From: an uncultured Succiniclasticum sp.
Lineage (GTDB): Bacteria > Bacillota > Negativicutes > Acidaminococcales > Acidaminococcaceae
Assembly: GCA_900544275.1 (NCBI GenBank)
Contig: UQUU01000005.1
Location: 142,039-206,038, forward strand
DNA: 64,000 nt
Reading direction: 5' to 3'
The position numbers and the translations under genes are program-made. Under the pieces are notes generated by a model that had not been told where the DNA came from, did not search any database, and worked only from the letters and a program-made list of their open reading frames with translations. Below are positions 16,155-24,202 of this stretch, in pieces. Positions within the stretch are counted from its first letter, which is position 1, and each line of letters starts with the position of its first letter.

Positions 16155-17177
16155 ATGTTTGGTGGAGGCATGGATATTGGGATTGATTTAGGAACCGCCA
16201 ATATTCTGGTTTATATCAAAGGCAAGGGAATCGTTTTGGACGAACCTTCGGTAGTTGCGGTAGAAAAAAGTACCAACCGGATCCTGGCGGTAGGTTCGGA
16301 AGCCCGGGACATGTTGGGACGCACGCCTCAGGGAATCGTGGCGGTACGGCCTTTAAAAGAAGGCGTGATCGCGAACTATACGATCACCCAGAAAATGTTG
16401 GAATTCATTATCAATAAAGTGGCGGGAAAAAGCTTTTTTTTCAAGCCCCGGGTGATGACCTGCATACCTATACATATCACTTCGGTGGAGAAACGTGCGG
16501 TGCTGGAAGCGACGATTCAGGCCGGTGTGTCGAAAACCTACCTGATCGAAGAGCCGCTGGCCGCAGCGTTGGGAGCCGGCTTAGATATTATGGTTCCCTC
16601 CGGTAAAATGGTGGTGGATATCGGCGGCGGCACTACGGATATTGCGATCCTCAGTCTGGGCGGCGTAGTGGACTCGGATTCGGTGCGTATCGGCGGCGAT
16701 AAATTTGACGAAAGTATCGTTCGTTATGTAAAGAAAGAATATAATATTTTAATCGGGGATACTACAGGGGAAAGCATTAAAAAAGAAATTGGCAATGTGC
16801 ATGCGGGGGAAGAAGTGCAAACAATGAACGTACGGGGCAGAGATGCGGTAAATGGCTTACCGGCTACTGTCGCCGTATCCTCCGAAGATGTTCGTGCCGC
16901 TTTGGAAGAGCCGTTAGAGGCCTTGTTGGGACGGATCCGGGCGGTCCTGGAACGGTGCCCGCCGGAATTATCTGCGGACATTGTGGATAACGGTATTTGT
17001 CTTACCGGCGGCGGCGCTTTGCTGGGAGGGCTAGCGCAGGTAATCAGCGAAGATACGGGGATTCATGTATTTGTGGCGGAAAGTCCTTTGGACTGTGTGG
17101 CCACGGGCACCGGAAAAGCGCTGGAGAATCTGGATAAGTTGCGCCCCGGCGCAATTTTCAGCAATGCCATGTTTTAA
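16155..17177 (+). CDS. mreB: Rod-shape actin MreB/Mbl
   Basis: A 340-residue bacterial actin that guides cell-wall elongation at the inner membrane. Phosphate-1 block DIGIDLGTANILVY (residues 7-20), phosphate-2 VDIGGGTTDIAIL near 155-168, and adenosine block GICLTGGGALLGGL near 277-290 are present. The ATG follows AAGGAG. Neighbourhood with murA and absence of mreC/mreD downstream point to the Mbl branch, but the two paralogues are hard to tell apart by eye. Confidence 0.95.
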   Translation: MFGGGMDIGIDLGTANILVYIKGKGIVLDEPSVVAVEKSTNRILAVGSEARDMLGRTPQGIVAVRPLKEGVIANYTITQKMLEFIINKVAGKSFFFKPRVMTCIPIHITSVEKRAVLEATIQAGVSKTYLIEEPLAAALGAGLDIMVPSGKMVVDIGGGTTDIAILSLGGVVDSDSVRIGGDKFDESIVRYVKKEYNILIGDTTGESIKKEIGNVHAGEEVQTMNVRGRDAVNGLPATVAVSSEDVRAALEEPLEALLGRIRAVLERCPPELSADIVDNGICLTGGGALLGGLAQVISEDTGIHVFVAESPLDCVATGTGKALENLDKLRPGAIFSNAMF

Positions 17178-17266
17178 AGGGTCTGTAATCTGCCAATAAT
17201 GGCAGGAGTCGTTTAGGGAGTTTTTATGGCGGGCATTGCCTGACGTAAAGACAGAGAAAAATAAAT

Positions 17267-17312
17267 CAGGACGGCAGAGGCGGGGGAATCCCTTTGTTCT
17301 CTGACCGTCCTG
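17267..17312 (+). other. Strong hairpin upstream of a secreted-protein gene
   Basis: CAGGACGGCAGAG (17267-17279) pairs with CTCTGACCGTCCTG (17299-17312), about 13 pairs with one bulged A and a 19-base G/A-rich loop. No T-run follows, so it is not a standard terminator; an mRNA stability or regulatory element is possible. Confidence 0.55.
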
Positions 17313-17389
17313 CTGACTTTCAGGGGTGCTGTGAAAAATGCGTGAAGTATGGAGAAACTGTGACGAAAAGGATGAGAGGTGATTTGCTC

Positions 17390-18787
17390 ATGAGGTTGAA
17401 AGGCTGCGTAAAGAATCTGTTTTATACATTGGCTGTCTGCTTCGTGTTCCTGCCGTCTGCGGCCCGGGCGCAGGTGACGGGGATGCGTGTCAGCAGCGGA
17501 CCGGCCCGGGTCCGTATTGTGCTGGATCTGGATGCGCCTGCGAGTTTTACTGAGGCGAAGGGGCAGCCCGGGATCCGGTTGGAAGTAGGGACCGGTGTGG
17601 CAAAGGCTTTAAAGCGCAGTCTGAAGGACCCCGTGGTACAAGAGATTCGACTGGCTAAAAAAGGCAAAAATGCCGGCGTGCTGGAGATGGATCTGGGCAA
17701 GAGCGCCCAGCACAAGGTATTGGTTTTAAAAAAGCCGGACCGTCTGGTGCTGGATGTGTATCGCATACAGATCGTTAAAACGACCCGGGAGTTGGGGGAC
17801 GGCCTGTCTTACACTTACTGGCAGGACGACATGAAAGGGCTGCCGGTACGACTTTATGTGCTGAGTCTGAAGCCGGGCAGCGGCTACTATCTGAAACCTT
17901 TTTCCGGCGCTGCGGATCGGAACGGAAGAGGTCGTTTAACCGCCGCTTCCGCTGTGGCCGGCGCCCGTGCGGCGGTCAATGCGTCTTATTTTGATACGGA
18001 TGGCTGGGTCATCGGCAACTGCAAATGGCAGGGAGCGTTTTACGGCATGGATACCACCCCGCGCAGTGCTTTGGTGATCGATAAAACCGGCAATCCTTCC
18101 GTGCAGCAGGATCTTTCGTATCGCGGTTCGGTTTCTCTGCCCGACGGGCAGGTAATGGAGATAAAAGGAATCAACCGGCAGCGTATGGCGCAGGATCTGG
18201 TTTTGCTTAACCGCTACTACGGACCCGAAACCCGCACGAATGAATACGGGCGTGAAGTAAAAGTTAAGCAAGGACGCGCGGCGGAGCTTTCCAATAAGGG
18301 AAACATGCGCCTGGACTCCGATTCGCTGGTGCTTTCGGGGCATGGCAGCAGTGCGGATATCCTGGCCCGAATCAAACGGGGGGATCGGGTGGCCATCGAC
18401 CAGACGCTGGGCAGCCGCCTGGCAGATGATGCGATTCTGGTGCTGGGGGGCGGACCTTCCCTGGTGGAAAAAGGCCAGGTCAATGTGCGGTCCCGAGAGG
18501 AAAGCATCGCTGCCGATATTGCTTATGGCAGGGCGCCCCGTACCGGCGTGGGCGTGAAAGAGGATGGTACGGTGCTGCTGATGGTAGTAGATGGGCGCAG
18601 TGCCTATTCGGCCGGCATGACGTTAAAAGAATTCGGCGAATATTTTAAACGGTTCGGGGCGAAAGAAGCCGTGAATTTTGACGGGGGCGGTTCTTCGGAA
18701 ATGGTGCTGGACCGTAAAATCATGAATCGGCCCTCCGATGGCGGGGAGCGCCCTATAAGCATCGGTCTGGGCGTCTTTAAAAAATAA
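17390..18787 (+). CDS. Secreted phosphodiester glycosidase-domain protein with N-terminal AMIN-like domain
   Basis: A signal peptide (residues 1-24, ending AARA) is followed by a beta-rich segment (~25-130) that looks like an AMIN domain, used for envelope localisation, and a C-terminal NAGPA/phosphodiester glycosidase domain (DUF2233). Typical blocks of the latter are AAVNASYFDTDGWVIG, PRSALVID, YGRAPRTGVGV and NFDGGGSSEMVL. The ATG at 17390 lies eight bases after GAGAGGTGA; an upstream ATG at 17372 is possible. Proteins of this kind act on cell-surface sugar phosphodiesters, but the substrate is unknown. Confidence 0.85.
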   Translation: MRLKGCVKNLFYTLAVCFVFLPSAARAQVTGMRVSSGPARVRIVLDLDAPASFTEAKGQPGIRLEVGTGVAKALKRSLKDPVVQEIRLAKKGKNAGVLEMDLGKSAQHKVLVLKKPDRLVLDVYRIQIVKTTRELGDGLSYTYWQDDMKGLPVRLYVLSLKPGSGYYLKPFSGAADRNGRGRLTAASAVAGARAAVNASYFDTDGWVIGNCKWQGAFYGMDTTPRSALVIDKTGNPSVQQDLSYRGSVSLPDGQVMEIKGINRQRMAQDLVLLNRYYGPETRTNEYGREVKVKQGRAAELSNKGNMRLDSDSLVLSGHGSSADILARIKRGDRVAIDQTLGSRLADDAILVLGGGPSLVEKGQVNVRSREESIAADIAYGRAPRTGVGVKEDGTVLLMVVDGRSAYSAGMTLKEFGEYFKRFGAKEAVNFDGGGSSEMVLDRKIMNRPSDGGERPISIGLGVFKK

Positions 18788-18907
18788 AGGTAATCCTTAT
18801 CAGCAGTCGGCCTTTTCTCCTTGAGACAGGGGTCAGATGTTTGTTTTGTTCGCGCTTTGGATAAACGATATGCTATTTGTTAATTTTTTTTGAACAATTG
18901 CCTGCTT

Positions 18908-18936
18908 TTGCCAAAAATTGTCATAAGTTGTATAAT
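18908..18936 (+). promoter_or_regulatory. Probable sigma-A-type promoter
   Basis: TTGCCA (18908-18913), 17-base spacer, perfect TATAAT (18931-18936), 73 bases before the exported 103-residue gene. Confidence 0.7.
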
Positions 18937-19008
18937 ATTATAATAGTCATGGATGGCTATTATGTAGTTGTGTAGATGATAGTTTCAGGTACATAAGGAG
19001 ATAAAGAT

Positions 19009-19320
19009 ATGTTGAAAAAAATTCATTGGAAGGTGATCGTCACTGTGGCCGTTATGGCTGTGGCTTTCGGCATTTACACGCTGGCTTTTGCAGCGGAGAG
19101 CGTGCCCCAGAATGCAACGCTGGCCGGTGTTGTGGTGGCGGATAATCTGGCGGTGGTCGGCCAGGAGGTGCGTCAGGGCGATGTGCTGGTAAAAGTGAAG
19201 ACCGTGGCCGGAGCGATGCCTGCGGCTCGCGCAACTGTCACCGGCAAGGTGACCGCGGTGTTTGTGGTCCCCGGGCAAAAAATTGTCGGCGGGGAAGCGG
19301 TGGCGGAAGTTACTCACTGA
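19009..19320 (+). CDS. Exported small protein with biotinyl/lipoyl-like fold, 103 aa
   Basis: A signal sequence or membrane anchor (residues ~8-28, ending AFA) precedes a compact beta-rich region with the double half-motif of biotinyl/lipoyl domains: VVGQEVRQGDVLVKVKT and later VFVVPGQKIVGGEAVAEV. The lysine that would carry biotin or lipoate (MKM or DKA) is absent, so it is not a carrier protein. It could be a stand-alone version of the hairpin found in HlyD-type adaptor proteins. A good promoter precedes it, and a SpoIVB-like S55 family gene follows. Confidence 0.65.
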   Translation: MLKKIHWKVIVTVAVMAVAFGIYTLAFAAESVPQNATLAGVVVADNLAVVGQEVRQGDVLVKVKTVAGAMPAARATVTGKVTAVFVVPGQKIVGGEAVAEVTH

Positions 19321-19391
19321 GGCCTTGCCTGTTTGTCTGTTAAAATACCTGCAGCTCCGGCTCAGTCCGGAGCTGCTGATAGGATGTACGC

Positions 19392-21143
19392 ATGAAAAAA
19401 CTTGTAGTATTGCTGGCTTTGCTTTTTGCTTTTTTGGAAGGGACGGCCTATGCTCTTACGCCGCTGATGCCTGTGGAAAACCTGCGGGTGGGGATGAAGG
19501 GTTATGCGAAAACCGTTATTTCCGGAGATACGATCGAAACCTTCCCGATAGAAGTGTTGGGTGTGACCGGCGATGAAAATTCCGGTTATCAAATATTGAT
19601 CAAAGCCGGGGGCAGTCTGATTGAACGCAGCGGCGGCATCGCTCAGGGAATGAGCGGCAGCCCGGTCTATATTGACGGGCGTCTCGTAGGGGCCGTGGCC
19701 TATGGCAGAGCCTTTAATGATCCGCACTATTGTTTTCTGACGCCGATTCAAAATATGCTGGAAATGCTGGACAAACCTGTGCCGCATAAGGACAATGCCG
19801 GGAAAGATCCGGCGCTGCTGCCGAAAGGTACCCGGCTGATGGCCGGTGGTTTCAGCTCCGTAGGATTTGCTATTCTTGCAGAAGAACTTCAGCCTTTTGA
19901 TTTGACTGCGGTGGATGTTGGGCCTGTGGGCACGGTTCAGGTTGCCGGTAATCTGGAGCCCGGCAGCTCGGTAGGGGTCGCTCTTGTTCAGGGCGATCTT
20001 TCTTTGGGTGCGCTGGGGACCGTTACCTGGACGGATGACAAGGGGCGCCTGCTGGCGTTTGGTCATCCTTTTGTGCAGCGGGGCGACGCGTCCTTTTTTA
20101 TGACCAAAACCTGGGTACTGGCCTCGCTTCCCAACCTGCAGACTGCCTATAAGGTGGGGAATCTGGGACAGGCCGTAGGTACTGTGAATCAGGATCGGGC
20201 GGCCGGGGTAGCCGGTACGGTGGGCAAATTACCCAAATATATTCCTTTATACGTATCCGCCTCTGATATGACCCGTTCTTTGAATCGCGGAACCAGAGTC
20301 AAGATTGTGGAAGATGAACAGCTGACGCCGGGGCTGATTGCTTCTGTGGTGGCCAGTGAGGCGGCGAAGGCCGCGGATCATGCGGTCGGCGGCAGCGCCC
20401 GTATCCTTTTTGATATTATGGCGTTGGACAGCCAGAATAATCCCCTCCATATTTTGCGGGAAAACATGTACTATGATACGAAGAATATCATCCGGCAGTT
20501 GCCGCAGGAATTGCAGGAAGCCTCTCAGGTTTTGCTGCAAAATAAATTAGAAAAGGTAAATATTACTAACATCGACGTTACGGTAGACTTGAGTACGGAT
20601 AGCCTGGTAGCGGAAATTCAGCGGGCGTCCGTACAGGAAAAAGAGCCTAAGCCGGGGGACACAATCCACCTGGATGTGGTGATGAAACCCTATCGTTCGG
20701 CGGAAATCACCCGTACGGTAGCCTATAAGCTGCCCAAGGATGCTTCCGGCGACCTTAAGCTGAATGTAAGAGGCGGCGCCTCCATGAACTGGATTCAGCA
20801 ACTGTTGCGGCAGCAAAAGGAAGAGGGCGTGCCGCAGGTTAAAGAGAGGGCGCAGGAGCAGGAGAAGCGGGACAAGGAAAAGAAAAAAGAAATTCGCTTA
20901 CGTGACTATGTGCGTGAAATTAACAGGGCAGACCGGAACAACGACATTATTGTGGAATATGCTGTGAAAGAATCGGCAGATTCTTCCGGAAAAAGCGGCA
21001 GAGGAATGGCCGAGCAGGCGGCGGAAGAAGAGATACCGTTGACTTTCAGCGCTCTGTTGGCCGGCGGAAGAAACAAGCAGTCCACGCCGATCGATTTAAT
21101 CGTAGATGGTGAAACCGGAGTGACGGTAAAGATTGCCGATTGA
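19392..21143 (+). CDS. Exported SpoIVB peptidase S55 domain protein
   Basis: A 583-residue protein with a signal peptide (1-21). The S55-type block IAQGMSGSPVYIDGRLVGAVAYG starts near residue 83, placing the candidate nucleophile at Ser88 or Ser90; a conserved LLAFGHPF block puts a candidate His at 225. In Bacillus SpoIVB the His block precedes the Ser block, so the order here is reversed, as in a distinct family of S55-domain proteins found outside spore formers. The C-terminal part (~440-583) is charged and contains a Lys/Glu-rich stretch. Whether it cuts protein is unknown. Confidence 0.75.
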   Translation: MKKLVVLLALLFAFLEGTAYALTPLMPVENLRVGMKGYAKTVISGDTIETFPIEVLGVTGDENSGYQILIKAGGSLIERSGGIAQGMSGSPVYIDGRLVGAVAYGRAFNDPHYCFLTPIQNMLEMLDKPVPHKDNAGKDPALLPKGTRLMAGGFSSVGFAILAEELQPFDLTAVDVGPVGTVQVAGNLEPGSSVGVALVQGDLSLGALGTVTWTDDKGRLLAFGHPFVQRGDASFFMTKTWVLASLPNLQTAYKVGNLGQAVGTVNQDRAAGVAGTVGKLPKYIPLYVSASDMTRSLNRGTRVKIVEDEQLTPGLIASVVASEAAKAADHAVGGSARILFDIMALDSQNNPLHILRENMYYDTKNIIRQLPQELQEASQVLLQNKLEKVNITNIDVTVDLSTDSLVAEIQRASVQEKEPKPGDTIHLDVVMKPYRSAEITRTVAYKLPKDASGDLKLNVRGGASMNWIQQLLRQQKEEGVPQVKERAQEQEKRDKEKKKEIRLRDYVREINRADRNNDIIVEYAVKESADSSGKSGRGMAEQAAEEEIPLTFSALLAGGRNKQSTPIDLIVDGETGVTVKIAD

Positions 21144-21213
21144 CAGGACTGCCATAAAATTGCCATGATACTTGAGTATACTTGCGATATGAGAAGAGAA
21201 GGGGAAGAAAAAG

Positions 21214-21990
21214 ATGCTGCGTGATTTATGTGCCTGGGCAGGCGCTTTTGTCCTTCGTTTTTGCCAGGTCACCGGACAAATGTCCCTGCTTTTTCTGGAT
21301 ACCCTTGCGAAAATCCGCCAGGGCAGCGTCAAAGAGACCTTGCGGCAAATGGCTCTGCTAGGTGCGGACTCTCTTCCCATCGTATTGTTGACCATGCTAT
21401 GTACAGGCATGGTTTTTTCCGTCCAGACGGCGAAAGAGTTTGTCTCCTTAGGCGCTTCCAATACGGTAGGCGGCATTGTGGCCATTGCTATGGGCCGCGA
21501 ACTGGTGCCTGTACTTACCGGTGTGGTGGTCGCCGGACGGATTGGCGCGGCCATTGCGGCGGAACTTGGAACGATGAAAGTGACCGAGCAGATCGATGCG
21601 CTGCGGGTCATGGCCACCAGTCCGGTGCGTTATCTGGTGGTGCCCCGTTTTCTGGCGGCTTCGCTTATGATGCCGGTGCTGATCGTTTTTGGTAATTTTA
21701 TCGGCAACGCCGGCGGCTATTTTGTCGCTCATTATTACGCGGATATCAGTTCATTTATTTATATAAATTCTATCAAACAGTTTTGCGAGACCTTTGATAT
21801 TGTCGGAGGTATGATCAAGGGGGTCGCGTTTGGCGCGATCATCAGTACGGTAGGCTGCTTTAAAGGCCTGCATGCGGATAAAGGCGCGGAAGGTGTAGGC
21901 CTTGCCACGACTGCCTCTGTAGTCCTTTCGATCATTTTGATTTTCATTGCGGATTATTTTATGACCGTATTATTATATGTTGATAAATAA
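21214..21990 (+). CDS. mlaE: Phospholipid ABC transporter permease MlaE
   Basis: A 258-residue MlaE/YrbE permease with five to six membrane segments and the conserved middle region GRELVPVLTGVVVAGRIGAAIAAELGTMKVTEQIDAL. Together with the following ATPase and MCE protein it forms the inner-membrane machine that moves phospholipids between the inner and outer membranes. The spacing to mlaF is 10 bases. Confidence 0.95.
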   Translation: MLRDLCAWAGAFVLRFCQVTGQMSLLFLDTLAKIRQGSVKETLRQMALLGADSLPIVLLTMLCTGMVFSVQTAKEFVSLGASNTVGGIVAIAMGRELVPVLTGVVVAGRIGAAIAAELGTMKVTEQIDALRVMATSPVRYLVVPRFLAASLMMPVLIVFGNFIGNAGGYFVAHYYADISSFIYINSIKQFCETFDIVGGMIKGVAFGAIISTVGCFKGLHADKGAEGVGLATTASVVLSIILIFIADYFMTVLLYVDK

Positions 21991-22000
21991 GTGAGGCGCT

Positions 22001-22762
22001 ATGACGGAATCGGTGATCTCTCTGCAAAACCTTATGATTTCCTTCGGCGAAAATGAGGTTTTGCGGGGTGTAAATTTAGAGGTAACACAAGGGGAGACGC
22101 TGGCTATTATCGGCCCTTCCGGTTCAGGGAAAAGTACGATTCTGAAGGTTCTTACCGGTCTGCTTCCCCCTACCGGAGGGAAAGTATTTATTGAAGGCAC
22201 GGATGTTTCGGCTTTGTCGGAAGAGGGATGGAATAAAATTCGCAGGCAAGTAGGTATGGTCTTTCAGTATTCCGCGCTCTTTGATTTTCTGAATGTAAGG
22301 GAAAATGTGGCGTTTGGCTTGCGACAGCACTTTTCTTTGCCGGAAGAAGAAATCCAGAATAAAGTAAATGAACTGCTAAAAGATGTGGGCATGGAAGCGG
22401 CGGCGGAACAATTTCCCGTAGAGCTTTCCGGCGGTATGAAAAAGCGGGTCAGCCTGGCCCGGGCTCTGGCTTTCGATCCCAGGATCGTATTGTATGACGA
22501 GCCTACAGCGGGTCTGGATCCCATCCGTACCATGAGTATCAGCCGTCTGATCCGCGCAACGCAGAAAAAACACAAGATCACTTCTGTTCTTGTGACCCAT
22601 GACATGGAGTCTGTATACGTGGCGGCAGACCGGGTCGTTCTCCTGAATGAGGGGAAAATTGCGGCGATCGGTACTCCGGAAGAGTTTAAAAATTCACCGG
22701 ATCCCCTGGTGCGCGGTTTTGTTACCGGGGAGGAAATAGAAGGGACGACGGAGGAACTTTGA
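22001..22762 (+). CDS. mlaF: Phospholipid ABC transporter ATPase MlaF
   Basis: ABC ATPase of 253 residues. Walker A GPSGSGKST near 39-47, signature LSGGMKKRVSLARAL near 143-157, Walker B IVLYDEPTAGLDP near 164-176 and the switch His in LVTHDM are all present. The GGMKKR version of the signature and AGLDP block are typical of the MlaF/Ttg2A subgroup. Overlaps mlaD by one base. Confidence 0.95.
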   Translation: MTESVISLQNLMISFGENEVLRGVNLEVTQGETLAIIGPSGSGKSTILKVLTGLLPPTGGKVFIEGTDVSALSEEGWNKIRRQVGMVFQYSALFDFLNVRENVAFGLRQHFSLPEEEIQNKVNELLKDVGMEAAAEQFPVELSGGMKKRVSLARALAFDPRIVLYDEPTAGLDPIRTMSISRLIRATQKKHKITSVLVTHDMESVYVAADRVVLLNEGKIAAIGTPEEFKNSPDPLVRGFVTGEEIEGTTEEL

Positions 22763-24042
22763 TGAAAGCAAGTGAGGTTAAAGTAGGGGCGTTGACCTTG
22801 GGGGGCGCTGTCATTCTGGCGGGAATGATCAGCTTTCTGGGCGCGTTCAAGTTATTTGACAGCGGGTATAATCTGCATGTGTCCTATCCGTCCGTCCGCG
22901 GTCTTGTGACCGGGAATGCGGTGCGGTACGCCGGTGTTCCTGTCGGTACGGTAAAAGCGACCCGGGTGGAGCCCGGTCAGGTCGTGGTAACGGTGCATGT
23001 GAACGAAGGCATTCAGATTCCTCAGGAAGCGGAGTTCCATATTGGCTCAGACGGGGTCATGGGAGAAAAGTTTGTCGATATACGTCCTCCGAGAAGACTC
23101 AGCGGCGTATATCTGAAACCGGACAGCAATTTGAGCGGAACCGGTAGCGGCGGCATGGATGAGATGATGAATAAGTCTGCCGCGGTCCTTGATAAACTGG
23201 AAGGGATCGTGGATGCCCTGAATAATGTATTTGGGGATAAAGAAGTGCAACGGTCCATGCGCGACGGTTTTCTGAATGCCCGTGATATCAGCAACAATTT
23301 AAATGAATTTACGAGAATCATGGCCGCCTCCGCTCAGGCGAATCAGGGGGAGATGCGCACCATGGTTTCACAGCTCAATCAAATGAGCGCCCGTATGAAT
23401 ACGGCGATGAGTCATGTGGAGAGCCTCATGCAGGGCATGGACAACAATGGGCAGACTGGAGCGAATGTAGCGCTCATGGCGCAAAATTTGGCCGAAACAA
23501 GCCGTCATGTGGAAGAAGTATCCAATATGCTGGCGCAGGTTGCCGGGGATCCGAAAACAAAGGAGGATTTGCAGGCCACACTGCATAATATGCGGGGCGT
23601 TTCCGAGCGGGCCAATAAGGTGCTGTCCGTGGCAGACGGAACCAGCCTGAAGGCCAGAGCCGATGTGCTGCACAGCGCTCGCGGCGGCGATTGGCGCAGT
23701 AACTTCGGTCTGACCTTTGCCAAATCGGGGAGGCAGACGTTTACCTATCTGGGGGCTTCGTCTATCGGAGATGATACCAAGCTGGATCTGTATTTGGGCA
23801 AACGGTTCCATAACTTCAGCGTCAGCTCCGGGGCCATGCAGGGAAAGTTCGGCGTGGGCCTGGGTTATGATTTTGGCGAGAAATTCCGTTTCTATTCGCA
23901 ATTATATGATTTTAAAGACAGTAAACTGCGGTTGGGCGGCGAGTTGCTTCTAAAAGACGATATCTATCTGGTGGGAGAAAGTCTGGATCTTCTGCATGGA
24001 AATCGGAACGATGTGTATCTGGGAATACGGACTTATTTCTAA
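22762..24042 (+). CDS. mlaD: MCE-domain lipid transport protein MlaD with C-terminal beta-barrel-like domain
   Basis: The 426-residue product begins with one membrane helix (~6-28), then an MCE domain (~35-115, with the SVRGLVTGNAVRYAGVPVGTV signature). A long helical region rich in Met, Asn and Gln follows (~130-300), and the last ~120 residues form repeated beta strands with alternating aromatic and polar residues, ending in an aromatic Phe (YLGIRTYF). That end is the usual outer-membrane barrel signal. Such a long MlaD that spans the envelope has been described in Veillonella. The ATG at 22762 sits seven bases after GGAGG; mlaB and mlaC are not adjacent. Confidence 0.88.
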   Translation: MKASEVKVGALTLGGAVILAGMISFLGAFKLFDSGYNLHVSYPSVRGLVTGNAVRYAGVPVGTVKATRVEPGQVVVTVHVNEGIQIPQEAEFHIGSDGVMGEKFVDIRPPRRLSGVYLKPDSNLSGTGSGGMDEMMNKSAAVLDKLEGIVDALNNVFGDKEVQRSMRDGFLNARDISNNLNEFTRIMAASAQANQGEMRTMVSQLNQMSARMNTAMSHVESLMQGMDNNGQTGANVALMAQNLAETSRHVEEVSNMLAQVAGDPKTKEDLQATLHNMRGVSERANKVLSVADGTSLKARADVLHSARGGDWRSNFGLTFAKSGRQTFTYLGASSIGDDTKLDLYLGKRFHNFSVSSGAMQGKFGVGLGYDFGEKFRFYSQLYDFKDSKLRLGGELLLKDDIYLVGESLDLLHGNRNDVYLGIRTYF

Positions 24043-24132
24043 GTATGTGGTTTCTGTCTGGTTTGCCGATGTAAAGATAAATCTGTTCACAAAAACTTAC
24101 CTTTTATTCAGTCTTGTTTCTGTTGGAGCAAC

Positions 24133-24161
24133 TTGATTTATCGCTGAATTATGGATATAAT
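24133..24161 (+). promoter_or_regulatory. Probable promoter of the TolC-family gene
   Basis: TTGATT (24133-24138), 17-base spacer, perfect TATAAT (24156-24161), 41 bases before the start codon. Confidence 0.65.
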
Positions 24162-24202
24162 AAATTCGCTGACTTGCCAGTCAGAAAATTGGAGGTAGTA
24201 AA

